DNA of 64,000 nucleotides from Thioalkalivibrio sp. XN279 (lineage in GTDB: Bacteria; Pseudomonadota; Gammaproteobacteria; Steroidobacterales; XN24): NCBI RefSeq assembly GCF_011089885.1, contig NZ_JAANBD010000006.1, forward strand, positions 62,001-126,000, written 5' to 3'. Within the stretch, counting starts at the first letter, position 1. Each line of letters begins with the position of its first letter. A model generated the notes under the pieces. That model was given only the letters and a program-made list of their open reading frames with translations. It searched no databases and had not been told where the DNA came from. The translations under genes and the position numbers were made by a program. Below are positions 9,900 through 18,852 of this stretch, piece by piece.

Positions 9900-11180
9900 A
9901 CCGTGCCGGCCCCTGGCGCGCGAAAGCCTGAGCTCGTCGCGCGCATGCGCCGCCAGCGCGGCGCCGATGCTGATGGACGGGTCCGGCGGCAGCCCGTCGG
10001 CCAGCCGCAGGATCTGGCGGTAATACCAGGCCATCTCGCCCTGCACGTTCATGAACTTCATCAGCATCAGCGGGCTGGCCGGCCCGGCCCAGCGGGACTG
10101 GCCGAAACGCAGCGACGGCGGCGGCGTGGCGGCCTCGACCGTGCCGGCGGCCAGGCGCCCCGGCAGATCCGGGTCGATGCAGACCGGCCGGCCCAGGCCC
10201 ACCACGTCCAGCTCATCCGCGGCCAGCGCTTCGGCCATGGCCGCGCGGGTGCGGAACCCGCCGGTGACCATCATGGGTAGCGGATAGGCGGCGCGGATCT
10301 CGCGCGCGTAGTCGAGGAAGTAGGCCTCGCGCCGGCGGGTGCTGGCGCGCTGCGGCTCGGCCGCGGTCTCGGCCCGGCCCTCGTAACCGAACAGCTTGGG
10401 CTGCTCGTAGGTGCCGCCGGAGACTTCCAGCAGGTCGATCTTCTCCTCCGCCAGCCAGCGCGCCACCTGCACGCAATCCGGCAGGTCGAAGCCGCCCTTC
10501 TGGAAGTCGGCGCTGTTGAGCTTCACCCCCACCGGGAAGTCGTCGCCAACCGCGCGGCGCGTGGCGCGCACGATTTCGAGCAACAGCCGGGCGCGGTTCT
10601 CCAGCGGCCCGCCCCACTCGTCCTCGCGCTTGTTGGTGACCGGTGAGAGGAACTGCGCCAGCAAATAACCATGGGCGGAGTGCACCTGCACGCCGGTGAA
10701 GCCGGTCTCGCGCGCAATGGCGGCGGTGGTGGCGAAGCGCTGGATGACGTCCTGGATCTCCGCGCCGGTGAGCGCGCGCGGGCGCGCGAACAGCCCGAGC
10801 AGGTCCAGGCCCTCGGTCGAGGCCGAGACCGGCTGCGAGGAACTCATCTTCGAGCACTGGCGTCCGGGATGGCTGATCTGCATCCACAAGTGGTTGCCGG
10901 CCGCCGTCCCCGCCTTCGCCCAGGCCGCCAACGCCGCCCAGCCCTGGCGGTCCTCGATGACCACATTGCCCGGCCGCTCCAGCCAGCGCCGGTCCACCAT
11001 CACGTTGCCGGTGATCGAGAGTCCGACGCCGCCGGACGCCCAGCGGCGGTAGAGGCGCGCGTGGCGCTCGTTGGCCTGGTCGTCGGCTGCCGCCAGGCCC
11101 TCGGTCATGGCGGCCTTGGCAATGCGGTTGGGCAGGGTTGCGCCGCACGGCAGGCGCAGGGGATCGGCGAGTTCGGGCAT
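9897..11180 (-). CDS. NADH:flavin oxidoreductase / old yellow enzyme family
   Basis: A 427-residue FMN-dependent TIM-barrel oxidoreductase. Motifs include PNRIAKAAMTEGLA near the N-terminus (FMN phosphate side), QISHPGRQ, a HSAHGYLLAQFLSP segment with the active-site His region, NKREDEWGG and a C-terminal VGLGRP FMN-binding loop. The frame stays open far upstream (to 12797), but family homology begins at MPELADPLRLP, so the ATG at 11180 was chosen. The 2-enoate reductase / OYE-like class is clear; the substrate is not. It diverges from the DUF819 gene. Confidence 0.88.
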   Translation of the reverse strand: MPELADPLRLPCGATLPNRIAKAAMTEGLAAADDQANERHARLYRRWASGGVGLSITGNVMVDRRWLERPGNVVIEDRQGWAALAAWAKAGTAAGNHLWMQISHPGRQCSKMSSSQPVSASTEGLDLLGLFARPRALTGAEIQDVIQRFATTAAIARETGFTGVQVHSAHGYLLAQFLSPVTNKREDEWGGPLENRARLLLEIVRATRRAVGDDFPVGVKLNSADFQKGGFDLPDCVQVARWLAEEKIDLLEVSGGTYEQPKLFGYEGRAETAAEPQRASTRRREAYFLDYAREIRAAYPLPMMVTGGFRTRAAMAEALAADELDVVGLGRPVCIDPDLPGRLAAGTVEAATPPPSLRFGQSRWAGPASPLMLMKFMNVQGEMAWYYRQILRLADGLPPDPSISIGAALAAHARDELRLSRARGRHG

Positions 11181-11247
11181 GGGTTCGGTCTCGTCGCTCG
11201 GGCCGCGGCAGCATACCGCGCCGGGCGCTCCCGTGGCATCGCTCAGG

Positions 11248-11253
11248 TAGAAT
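11248..11253 (+). promoter_or_regulatory. candidate -10 element for the DUF819 gene
   Basis: GGTAGAAT, with the hexamer TAGAAT ending 29 bases before the ATG at 11283. The ribosome site GAGGGGGAAG follows it. Confidence 0.4.
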
Positions 11254-11282
11254 CGCCCGACCACGCGCTCGAGGGGGAAGCG

Positions 11283-12533
11283 ATGTCGGACGGACCACTG
11301 ATCACCAACGACGCCGTCGTGCTCGGGCTGCTGGCCCTGATCCTCGGCGGCGTTTTCTGGACCCAGCAAAGCCGTATCCCCTTCTTCCAGCGCTTCTACA
11401 CCTATGTCCCCGCGCTGCTGTTGTGCTACTTCCTGCCCTCGCTGCTGAACACCTTCGGCATCATCGACGGCAAGGCCTCGAACCTGTACTTCGTCGCCTC
11501 GCGCTACCTGCTGCCCGCCTGCCTGGTCCTGCTGACGCTGTCCATCGACCTGCCGGCCGTGGCGCGCCTCGGCAACAAGGCCGTGATCATGTTCTTCACC
11601 GGGACCTTCGGCATCATCGTCGGCGGCCCGCTGGCGCTGCTGGTGGTCGGCGCGATCTCCCCTGAGACGGTGGGTGGCGACGGCCCGGATGCCGTGTGGC
11701 GCGGCATGACCACCATCGCGGGGAGCTGGATCGGCGGCGGCGCCAACCAGGCGGCGATGAAAGAAGTGTTCGACGTCGGCGACAACCTGTTCGGCCAGAT
11801 GATCGCGGTGGACGTGCTGTGCGCCAGTGTCTGGCTCGCCATCCTGCTGTTCTTCGCCTCGCGGGCGAAGGAGATCGACGCCCGCACCGGCGCCGACACC
11901 ACGGCCATCGAGGACCTCAAGCATCGCATCGAGCTGTACCACGCCCAGCATGCGCGCATCCCGCGCCTCGCCGACCTGATGTTCCTCGCCGCCATCGGTT
12001 TCGGCGTCACCGCCGTGGCGCACCTCGGCGCCGACACCCTTGCACCCTGGATCGCCGCGACGGCGCCGGGACTGGACCGCTTCAGCCTCACCAGCGGCTT
12101 CTTCTGGCTGGTGGTGATCGCCACCACCGGCGGGCTGGTACTGTCCTTCACCCCGGCGCGCAAGCTCGAGGGCGCCGGCGCGTCCACCGTGGGCTCTGCG
12201 TTCCTCTATATCCTCGTCGCCAGCATCGGCATGCAAATGGACATCACCGCCGTGCTGTCCAACCCGGGCCTGTTTGCCGTGGGCATGATCTGGATCGGCT
12301 TCCACGCCGCGCTGCTGTTGATCGTCGGCAAGCTGATCAAGGCGCCGCTGTTCTACCTCGCGGTCGGCAGCCAGGCGAATGTCGGCGGCGCGGCCTCGGC
12401 GCCGGTGGTGGCCTCGGCCTTCCATCCCTCGCTGGCGCCGGTGGGCGTGCTGCTGGCGGTGCTGGGTTATGCCGTCGGCACCTACGGCGCCTGGCTGTGC
12501 GGCCAGATCCTGCGCGTGATCGCGGCCGGGTGA
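11283..12533 (+). CDS. DUF819 family integral membrane protein
   Basis: A 416-residue polytopic membrane protein (about 10-12 hydrophobic segments) resembling the DUF819/YjcL family. The conserved repeat-like glycine segments GSWIGGGANQAAM and SQANVGGAASAPVVASAF lie near the middle and the end, as in transporters with inverted repeats. The substrate is unknown; a carboxylate or ion transporter fold is plausible. The ATG at 11283 was chosen because GAGGGGGAAG precedes it; the frame is open upstream but is antisense to the oxidoreductase there. Confidence 0.8.
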   Translation: MSDGPLITNDAVVLGLLALILGGVFWTQQSRIPFFQRFYTYVPALLLCYFLPSLLNTFGIIDGKASNLYFVASRYLLPACLVLLTLSIDLPAVARLGNKAVIMFFTGTFGIIVGGPLALLVVGAISPETVGGDGPDAVWRGMTTIAGSWIGGGANQAAMKEVFDVGDNLFGQMIAVDVLCASVWLAILLFFASRAKEIDARTGADTTAIEDLKHRIELYHAQHARIPRLADLMFLAAIGFGVTAVAHLGADTLAPWIAATAPGLDRFSLTSGFFWLVVIATTGGLVLSFTPARKLEGAGASTVGSAFLYILVASIGMQMDITAVLSNPGLFAVGMIWIGFHAALLLIVGKLIKAPLFYLAVGSQANVGGAASAPVVASAFHPSLAPVGVLLAVLGYAVGTYGAWLCGQILRVIAAG

Positions 12534-12546
12534 GGACGCCCGGCTG

Positions 12547-13002
12547 ATGCCTGTTTCCGCCGCGGATTGCATCGCCGCGCTGCTGGCCGAGTATGCGCCG
12601 GGGAGCGTGCTGGTGATCGGGGATGCGGTGCCGATGCCGGAGACAGTGGCCGAAGTGACACGCGTGGCGGCCAGCGAGGCGCCGGCGAAACTGGAAGAGC
12701 TCGGGCGCTTCGACTTTGCGCTCGTGTCAGGGCTGCTCGAGACGCTGGAAGCCGCGGACGCCGAGACCGTGCTCGGGCGGCTGAAGAACCTGCACACCAG
12801 CCGCTTCCTGCTGCTGGCCGACCCGGCGCGGGCCTGCCTTGGGCACGACGCCCTGCTGGCGCTGGCGCTGGCCCCGTTCGAACACCTGGCCGACGGCCGT
12901 GTCGCCTGGCGCTACGACCTCGACCGCTACAACCCGGAGCGGCGCTGGAACAACCCCGAGGACTGGGCCAACCCGGAGAACTTCGACCGGTTCCGCTGGT
13001 AG
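12547..13002 (+). CDS. small conserved protein, DUF6231-like
   Basis: A 151-residue cytoplasmic protein of unknown function. It looks like a shortened Rossmann-like fold (VLVIGDAV, FDFALVSGLLE, RFLLLADP) and ends in the characteristic RWNNPEDWANPENFDRFRW-type tail that I associate with the gammaproteobacterial DUF6231 family. That assignment is from memory of the family tail and is tentative. It starts 13 bases after the DUF819 gene and ends 13 bases before the EamA transporter gene, so the three are probably co-transcribed. Confidence 0.68.
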   Translation: MPVSAADCIAALLAEYAPGSVLVIGDAVPMPETVAEVTRVAASEAPAKLEELGRFDFALVSGLLETLEAADAETVLGRLKNLHTSRFLLLADPARACLGHDALLALALAPFEHLADGRVAWRYDLDRYNPERRWNNPEDWANPENFDRFRW

Positions 13003-13015
13003 CGTAACGGGAATC

Positions 13016-13930
13016 ATGAATTCCGAAGCCCTCGCCCACCGGGAACACATCGTGCGCGGCATGCTGGCCGCGCTCGGCGCTTTCTTCATGTTCACGGTGA
13101 TGAACGTGTTCGCCAAGCTGTTGAGCGAAAACCATTCCGTCATAGAGATCGCCTTCTATCGGAACCTGATCGCCAGCCTGCCCTTCCTGTTCATGGTCTT
13201 CGTGCTCGGCCGGCGCGAGATCCTGGTGATTCGCAGCAAGCCGTCGCTGGTCGGGCTGCGCGCGGTGCTCGGCGCGGTCTCGCTGATGACCACTTTCCTC
13301 GCCTTCTCGCTCATGCCGATGGCCGAGACCACGGTGCTGCTGTTCACGGCCTCGCTGTTCCTGCCGGTGCTGGGCGTGTTCGTGCTCGGCGAGAAGGTCG
13401 GCCCCTGGCGCTGGTCCGCAGTGGTGATCGGCTTCGCCGGCGTGGCGGTGATGGCCAGTCCGACGGGTGCGGTCAACATGCTGGGCGTGACGATCGCGCT
13501 GGTCGCCGCGCTGATGCATGCCTCGCTGCAGGTCGTGCTGCGCTACCTCGGCCGCTATGAGAGCCCCGAGACGGTGACGTTCTACTTCATGGTGATCGGC
13601 ACGCTGGTGACCGCCCTGCCGCTGCCCTTCGTCGCCGTGACGCCGACGCTGGACGAGATACCGCTGCTGTTCGGCGTCGGGCTGTCGGGAGCGGCGGCGC
13701 AATGGCTGCTGTCCACGGCCTTCCGCAATGCGCCGGCGGCGGTGGTCACGGTGTTCAACTACAGCGGCATCGTCTGGGCCACGCTGTTCGGCTGGCTGAT
13801 CTGGAACGACTGGCCGTTGCCGCACGTGCTGGCGGGCGCCGCCATCGTGATCGCGTCCAACGCGCTCATCATCTGGCGCGAAAGCCGCCGGCGACCGATC
13901 ACCGGGGCGCGGGTGCGGGCCAAGTTTTAA
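13016..13930 (+). CDS. EamA/DMT-family transporter
   Basis: A 304-residue protein with ten predicted membrane helices in two EamA repeats (about 15-150 and 160-295), the standard size for drug/metabolite transporters of the RhaT/YdcZ-like superfamily. The substrate is unknown. The ATG at 13016 follows the DUF6231-like gene closely; the frame is open further upstream, but that part is the shadow of the neighbour. Confidence 0.85.
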   Translation: MNSEALAHREHIVRGMLAALGAFFMFTVMNVFAKLLSENHSVIEIAFYRNLIASLPFLFMVFVLGRREILVIRSKPSLVGLRAVLGAVSLMTTFLAFSLMPMAETTVLLFTASLFLPVLGVFVLGEKVGPWRWSAVVIGFAGVAVMASPTGAVNMLGVTIALVAALMHASLQVVLRYLGRYESPETVTFYFMVIGTLVTALPLPFVAVTPTLDEIPLLFGVGLSGAAAQWLLSTAFRNAPAAVVTVFNYSGIVWATLFGWLIWNDWPLPHVLAGAAIVIASNALIIWRESRRRPITGARVRAKF

Positions 13931-13947
13931 TCCTACGGAGGGGAGAC

Positions 13948-14448
13948 ATGCGCAGGACTCTCAGACTCTCAACCGCGTTGGCACTGTCTTTGGCGGCGGC
14001 CAATGCGGCCGGCGCAGAGTTGAGGCTGGAAGCCGGGAAGCCCTTGCCATGCTCGGAGATGTGGGTTTTCGATTTGTCGCGCGAGCACTTGCCGGGCACC
14101 TTTCATACGTTCCATTTTTCTTCCAAGGGGAAGGAGTTTGACGAACGCTTTGCCCAAGGCGTCAAGGACGGAGAAGCGGACGTGATGATCGACCTCATTG
14201 CCACTACGCTCGAGAAAGGCGCTCATGATCCGGTCAGCGTCACTCTCGCGGGCGTTCGTGAAGTTCTCGAGCCCATGCTGGAGAGACTTGCCGCCCGCCT
14301 GGAGGAGAAACGCCTGCCCTACCTGAGCTTTCTTTTCGTCGGTCCCAGGGAGCTCGAGCCGAAGGCCCGCGCCCTGATCGTCGACCGCGAAGCGTTGTTT
14401 TGGTACGTCGAGTACGCCGCGCCCGATTGCGGAGCCGAGGGCAACTAA
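13948..14448 (+). CDS. secreted protein of unknown function
   Basis: A 166-residue protein with a clear signal peptide (residues 1-25, ending NAAGA) and a GGAGGGG ribosome site before the ATG. The mature part has two Cys residues (near positions 34 and 160) that could form a disulfide. No known domain was recognised. Its base composition is somewhat lower in GC than the neighbours, with more varied third positions, which may point to recent acquisition or weak expression. It is followed by a small TGGAGC/GCTCCA hairpin (about 14490) before the convergent ABC1 gene. Confidence 0.7.
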   Translation: MRRTLRLSTALALSLAAANAAGAELRLEAGKPLPCSEMWVFDLSREHLPGTFHTFHFSSKGKEFDERFAQGVKDGEADVMIDLIATTLEKGAHDPVSVTLAGVREVLEPMLERLAARLEEKRLPYLSFLFVGPRELEPKARALIVDREALFWYVEYAAPDCGAEGN

Positions 14449-14517
14449 AGCCGCGTCAAAACAGCCTCGGAATCGTGGAGCAGCGCTCCAGATTTGCAGG
14501 GATAAATTGTCGGGGCG

Positions 14518-15879
14518 TTATCCGGGCCCGGGCAACCCCGTCAGCCGCTCGTCGCCGAACAGCGTCATCCCCGGCGCCAGCATGCGGATGTAGCGGTCGA
14601 AATAGAGGAACTGCTTCAATAGCAGGGTGAACTCGCGCGGGAAACGGATGCCGTGGCGACGCCCGACGCGCACCAGGTCCATCAGCGCACGGTTGAGGTC
14701 GTCGTCGTCCGGCGCCTCTGGCGGGTAAACCTCGCCCCAGCCGTCGCCCGGCCGGCTCGCAGCATATCCGCCAACCCCAGCGCCGCCGACCGGTTGCTCC
14801 GCCGCGCCCGGCACCAGGTCCAGGCGGCGGAACAGGTCCTCGAGGTCGGCCGCCAGCGCCGCCGTGTCCACGCCCTCCTTCGTCGCGCCCATCACTGCCA
14901 GCCCCTCGGCCACCACCTTGAAGTCGCCGCGCGGCAGGCCGTCGGCCAGCGCAAACATGGCCTTCCAGGTCTCCTCGCGGATGCGGCCGACGATGCCGAA
15001 GTCGATGAAGCCGATGCGGCCGTCGCGCAGCGCCATGAGGTTGCCGGCGTGCAGGTCGGCGTGAAAGGTCCGACAGTGCATCAGGCTGCCGAACCACGTG
15101 TTCAGCGCGTTCACCAGCAGGCCCTCGGGATCGTCGGTGCAGCGCTTGAGCCCCACCGGGTCGGTGAGCGAGGCGCCGAAGAACCGCTCCATGGTCAGCA
15201 CCCGCGCCGTGCTCAGCTCCGGGTAGACCCGCGGCGCCACGGCCTGCTCGTTCAGCGTGTCGTCGAGGTACTGGCGGAAGGCCTCGATGTTGGCGGCCTC
15301 GCGGATGAAGTCGCACTCCTCGATCATCGAGCCCTGGATCTCCTCCACGATCGCCGCCAGCGAGGCGTGCGCCGCGCCCGGCGTGACTCGTTCGACGACC
15401 TTGGCCACCAGGTGCAGCAGGTTGAGGTCCGTGACAATCACTGTCTGCACGCCCGGCTTGCGCACCTTCAGCACCACGTCCTCGCCGGTCTTCAGCCGCG
15501 CCGCGTGCACCTGGGCGATGGAGGCGGAGGCCAGCGGCTCGGGGTCCACCCATTCGAACTCGGACTCGAGCCTGGCGCCGAGCTCCTCCCTGAGCGCGCG
15601 GCGGATGGTGCGCCAGGGCAATGGACTGGTCTGGTCGAGACAGTGCTGGAACTCCTCCACCCACGCCTCGGGGAACATCGACGGGGAGCTGGCGATGAGC
15701 TGGCCCAGCTTGATGTAGGTCGCGCCGAGCCGCTCGAAAGTCTGGCGCACCAGCTTCGGCGTCGGCGGGCGGTCTCCCAGCAGCCAGCCGATGCCGGTGC
15801 CGGCAAGCACGCGACCGGTCTGCCCGAGGCGCAATGCGCCCTTGACGGTGAGGCCCAGCGCCTCGGTTGCGGCGTTCAT
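14518..15879 (-). CDS. ABC1/AarF (UbiB-type) atypical kinase
   Basis: A 453-residue member of the ABC1/ADCK/UbiB protein-kinase-like family. The diagnostic KxGQ motif is KLGQ (57-60). The alanine-rich nucleotide loop is ASASIAQVHAA, the catalytic segment FHADLHAGN, and the metal-binding motif IDFG. Members act on or support ubiquinone and lipid metabolism as ATPases. It lacks the C-terminal membrane helices typical of UbiB and has an acidic, Gly/Pro-rich insertion late in the protein. A second paralogue is at 50644. It starts 13 bases after the end of the upstream hydrolase gene. Confidence 0.87.
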   Translation of the reverse strand: MNAATEALGLTVKGALRLGQTGRVLAGTGIGWLLGDRPPTPKLVRQTFERLGATYIKLGQLIASSPSMFPEAWVEEFQHCLDQTSPLPWRTIRRALREELGARLESEFEWVDPEPLASASIAQVHAARLKTGEDVVLKVRKPGVQTVIVTDLNLLHLVAKVVERVTPGAAHASLAAIVEEIQGSMIEECDFIREAANIEAFRQYLDDTLNEQAVAPRVYPELSTARVLTMERFFGASLTDPVGLKRCTDDPEGLLVNALNTWFGSLMHCRTFHADLHAGNLMALRDGRIGFIDFGIVGRIREETWKAMFALADGLPRGDFKVVAEGLAVMGATKEGVDTAALAADLEDLFRRLDLVPGAAEQPVGGAGVGGYAASRPGDGWGEVYPPEAPDDDDLNRALMDLVRVGRRHGIRFPREFTLLLKQFLYFDRYIRMLAPGMTLFGDERLTGLPGPG

Positions 15880-15892
15880 TCCCGCATCCTCC

Positions 15893-17296
15893 TCAACGAT
15901 CCCCCAGCAAGCTGCGGCGCAGTGCGCCGTCCACGAAATCCCGCACGCCTTGATGGAAACGGAACCCGAGGTGCGCGCCCGGGTACCAGAGGATCTGCGG
16001 CTCGTCCCAGTGCCGCCACAACATGTCCACCTGGTCGGTCGAAACGAAGCGGTCCGCGAGGGCGCCGAAAATGAAGCGCCGCTCCGGCGGGATGCGCGGC
16101 TGCAGCGCCAGCGGCGAGACCGGGCGCAGCGCCGTGCCGATGCGCTCGGGCGTAATGTCCTCGGCCGCGGCGAGCGCCAGGGCGCGTGCGCTGGCGTGGT
16201 AACAGGTCATGGCGCCGAACTCGGAGGGCGGAATGCCGGCGATGGCGCAGTCAAGGCCGTCCTCGAGCGAGGCCACCAGCGCCGTGGAATAGCCGCCCAG
16301 CGACATGCCGGCGATGCCGATGCGCTCGGCCCCTTCCTCGCGCAGCCAGGCCACCAGGCGACGGATATCCCACGCCGTCTGCGTCAGCGCATGCAGCGTG
16401 TTGGCCACGTCGCCGCTGATGAAACCGGCGCCGCTGACAGCGTTGTTGGCGCGCGGGCCGTGCAGCGGCAGCACGGGAAAGGCCAGGTTCAGGCCGCGGC
16501 GATGCAGCCAGCCCGCGCCCATGGCGCGCAGGTCGAGCCAGGTACGCCCCATGGCCAGCCCGTGCACACAGATCAGCCAGTCGCGGCTGCGGGCGGTGCG
16601 CACGATGCGCACCTCGGCCGTGCGGTTGTTGCGGTAGCCGAGCCAGCGCTCGCGGCCCGGTGCCCCGGGCCGCGGCTCGAATTCGCTGTCGAAGCGCATG
16701 ACCTCGTAGTCGATGCCCGCGGTGCGCGCCGGACCGATCGCGGCGGGACCGATGGGCGGCGGTGTTTCATGGAACGAGGCCGGCGCGTCGAGCCACCCGT
16801 TCGCCCGCAGCCAGTCGAGCGTCTCGTCCAGTTCGCGACCGACGCGCGGCTGGACCGGCTCGCTGTAGACCCCCATCACCGTCGTCAGGCTGCCGAGCAC
16901 CGCCTCGTCCACGGCGATTTCAGCCAGCACCCGCAGGTCGTCCCTGGGCGGCACCTCCTGGCCTTCCGGCACCGCGAGGTCGTCGGCCGCCAGGCGGGCG
17001 GCGGCCAGCGCCGCGAGCGCAGACAGCGCCCCCAGCAACAGCGCGCCGAGCGGCGCAAAAAGGAACATGGCCAGCGCATACAGCACGCCCACCAGGGCGC
17101 CCGCGGCGCCGGTGCGCGGGATCAGCCGGTCGCCGGGGAAGAACATCGTCGCCACCGCGGCGCCAAGCATCAGCGCGCCCGGAACGGCCGCCGCAACCAG
17201 CGCGAAGAATCCGGCGTCGGCACCGTAGCCGAGCCATGCGACCCCCGCGACAGCCAGCAGCCAGGGCTCGAAGCGGCGCGCCATTTCATAGTCCAT
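15893..17296 (-). CDS. membrane protein with C-terminal alpha/beta hydrolase domain
   Basis: A 467-residue protein. The first 110 residues hold several hydrophobic helices; from about 215 on there is an alpha/beta hydrolase domain with ICVHGLAMGR (oxyanion side), the nucleophile elbow GMSLGG, an acidic GALADRFVS region and a late His (GAHLGFRFHQG). A DUF/ABHD18-like serine hydrolase is plausible; the substrate is unknown. The ATG at 17296 was chosen because AAGGAGG lies seven bases upstream; an in-frame extension to 17407 lacks support. It diverges from the small arm-domain gene. Confidence 0.8.
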   Translation of the reverse strand: MDYEMARRFEPWLLAVAGVAWLGYGADAGFFALVAAAVPGALMLGAAVATMFFPGDRLIPRTGAAGALVGVLYALAMFLFAPLGALLLGALSALAALAAARLAADDLAVPEGQEVPPRDDLRVLAEIAVDEAVLGSLTTVMGVYSEPVQPRVGRELDETLDWLRANGWLDAPASFHETPPPIGPAAIGPARTAGIDYEVMRFDSEFEPRPGAPGRERWLGYRNNRTAEVRIVRTARSRDWLICVHGLAMGRTWLDLRAMGAGWLHRRGLNLAFPVLPLHGPRANNAVSGAGFISGDVANTLHALTQTAWDIRRLVAWLREEGAERIGIAGMSLGGYSTALVASLEDGLDCAIAGIPPSEFGAMTCYHASARALALAAAEDITPERIGTALRPVSPLALQPRIPPERRFIFGALADRFVSTDQVDMLWRHWDEPQILWYPGAHLGFRFHQGVRDFVDGALRRSLLGDR

Positions 17297-17339
17297 TTGC
17301 CCGCCTCCTTTGCCTGGGGACGCGAGCGCCCGCGCCTCC

Positions 17340-17375
17340 GCGCAGCGCGCCCGTATATGCCAACATAATAAGCCA
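17340..17375. promoter_or_regulatory. AT-rich divergent promoter region
   Basis: The only AT-rich patch between the divergent genes, with CATAAT at 17364-17369 on the plus strand and TATTAT and TATACG on the minus strand. Either could serve as a -10 element; -35 elements are not obvious. Confidence 0.3.
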
Positions 17376-17405
17376 CCCGGGCAGCCGCAGCGGACCGCAG
17401 CGATC

Positions 17406-17792
17406 ATGAGACTCAGCGACGACCATTTCCGCGATCTTCCTCCGCAACCGCGGCGTTACGACACGCCGGTGGAAGAGGGCCTGGTGTTCTCGGTGTTCCC
17501 CAATGGCACCAAGTGCTGGGTGCTCGTCTATACCGTGGCCGGGTTCGCGCGGCGGCGCACCCTCGGACTGTTCCCCGAGATGAAGCTCGACCGTGCCCGG
17601 GAAGCCGCGGCCGAGGCACAGCGCATCCTGGCGGCGGAGTCCGAGCTGGCGCGCTACGGCGAGTCCACTGCCGCCTCGGGACGACGCAGCTGGCTGGCGA
17701 CGCTGGTGCAGGGGCGTCCCTACCTGGCCGTCGCCCTGGGCATGGGCTTCGCCGCCGCCCTCGGCTTGCTGGTGGTCTGGCTGTTCGGCTGA
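17406..17792 (+). CDS. integrase-type arm DNA-binding domain (DUF4102-like) fused to a C-terminal membrane helix
   Basis: A 128-residue protein. Residues about 20-85 resemble the N-terminal arm-binding domain of phage-type tyrosine integrases: a YDT...GLVFSVFPNGTKCW beta segment, RRRTLGLFPEMKL, then an alanine-rich helix AREAAAEAQRIL. No catalytic integrase domain follows. Instead there is a linker and one hydrophobic helix (about 107-127, ending LLVVWLFG). It may be a domesticated integrase fragment used as a membrane-tethered DNA-binding protein. The domain call comes from pattern recognition; the fusion is seen directly. Confidence 0.7.
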   Translation: MRLSDDHFRDLPPQPRRYDTPVEEGLVFSVFPNGTKCWVLVYTVAGFARRRTLGLFPEMKLDRAREAAAEAQRILAAESELARYGESTAASGRRSWLATLVQGRPYLAVALGMGFAAALGLLVVWLFG

Positions 17793-17804
17793 ACGACGCC
17801 CCGG

Positions 17805-18617
17805 CTACCAGGGAATCTTCTCACCGTTCCACGCGAAGAAGCCGCCGTTCTCGCTGCTGCCGAGTCCGTCGATCACGCGCAGCAGCTGCTCCGCGGCGCG
17901 TTCCGGGCTGAAGAGCCTGTCCTCGGGCACGCTGCCGCGGAACGGCTGCGACAGGCCGGTGCGCGTGGTGCCGGGATGCAGGGCGACGCAGACGATGCCG
18001 CGGGCGCGCCGCGCCAGCTCGATCGAGAGCGTTTTCATGAACATGTTCTGCGCCGCCTTGGCGCCGCGATAAGCGTACCAGCCACCGAGACGGTTGTCCG
18101 AGATGCTGCCGACTCGCGCCGAGAGACTGGCGAACACAGCGCGCTCGCGACGCGGGAGCAGGGGCTCGAAATACCTCGCCAGCAGCAGGGGGCCGGCGCC
18201 GTTCACGGCGAAGGATTGCAACAACCAGTCCGCCCTTACCTCGGCCAGGCGGCGCTCGGGTTGCATGCCTTCGGGTTCATGCAGGACGCCGACGCAGTTG
18301 ATCACCATGTCGAGCGGCTCGGCCTCCATGGCGACGATCCGGGCCGCCCCGGCCAGCCGTCCCTCGTCGGTCACGTCGAGGCCGAGCGGGCGGATGCGCC
18401 CGTCGGCTCCTGCCATGGCGGCGAGCTCGGCGGCCGCGGAGGGGTTGCGACACCCGGCCCAGACCCGGCGCACGCCGACTTCTGCGGCCAGCCGCTGCAC
18501 GAACGCGAGTCCGAGCCCGCGACTGGCGCCGGTAACCAGTGCGGTGACCGGGCGCTGGAATCTCGACAGGACGGACTCCCCGTCGTGGTTTCTGGCTGGC
18601 GGCTGGTTGGGCGGCAT
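17805..18617 (-). CDS. short-chain dehydrogenase/reductase
   Basis: A 270-residue SDR with the cofactor motif TGASRGLG (about 29-36), an NCVG motif (NNAG equivalent), a catalytic Ser region (FASLSARVGS) and the YxxxK pair in WYAYRGAKAA. It resembles the C-factor/CsgA-like SDR group. The substrate is unknown. The open frame extends to 18761, but that stretch runs through an intrinsic terminator; the ATG at 18617 starts about 28 residues before the Rossmann motif and is preferred. No strong ribosome site is seen. Confidence 0.85.
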   Translation of the reverse strand: MPPNQPPARNHDGESVLSRFQRPVTALVTGASRGLGLAFVQRLAAEVGVRRVWAGCRNPSAAAELAAMAGADGRIRPLGLDVTDEGRLAGAARIVAMEAEPLDMVINCVGVLHEPEGMQPERRLAEVRADWLLQSFAVNGAGPLLLARYFEPLLPRRERAVFASLSARVGSISDNRLGGWYAYRGAKAAQNMFMKTLSIELARRARGIVCVALHPGTTRTGLSQPFRGSVPEDRLFSPERAAEQLLRVIDGLGSSENGGFFAWNGEKIPW

Positions 18618-18700
18618 GGGCAGGGGATTCAATCGCTGGGGTTGCCCTGGTATTCGCGAGCGGGCCCGGGACGGATGCCCTGCACGCCGGCGCGGGCATG

Positions 18701-18730
18701 TAAAAAAGCGCCCGGCACGAGGCCGGGCGA
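18701..18730 (-). terminator. intrinsic terminator facing the SDR gene
   Basis: On the minus strand: an 8-bp GC stem (18709-18716 with 18722-18729), a five-base loop and then a run of six T. It is a textbook intrinsic terminator, yet no minus-strand gene lies upstream of it; the neighbour at 18853 is on the plus strand. It must end either a small RNA made from 18740-18850 or an attenuated leader of the SDR gene. Confidence 0.7.
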
Positions 18731-18852
18731 ACTTCAGCAAGACCAACTCCGCCGGGACCATGCGAGCCGCAGCGTGAGAAAGATCGGCCGGGGCGTTACG
18801 CTAGCGGGCAATCGTTACCAGCGGGTGACACCATGAGTCCCAGGAACAGGCC

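Noticed and set aside
11181-12797. Upstream part of the long minus frame that contains the flavin oxidoreductase
   Set aside because: It is antisense to the DUF819 gene and low in complexity; family homology begins exactly at the ATG at 11180.
13948-14448. Recently transferred island
   Set aside because: Only this one gene has a visibly different base composition, and there is no mobility gene or repeat around it.
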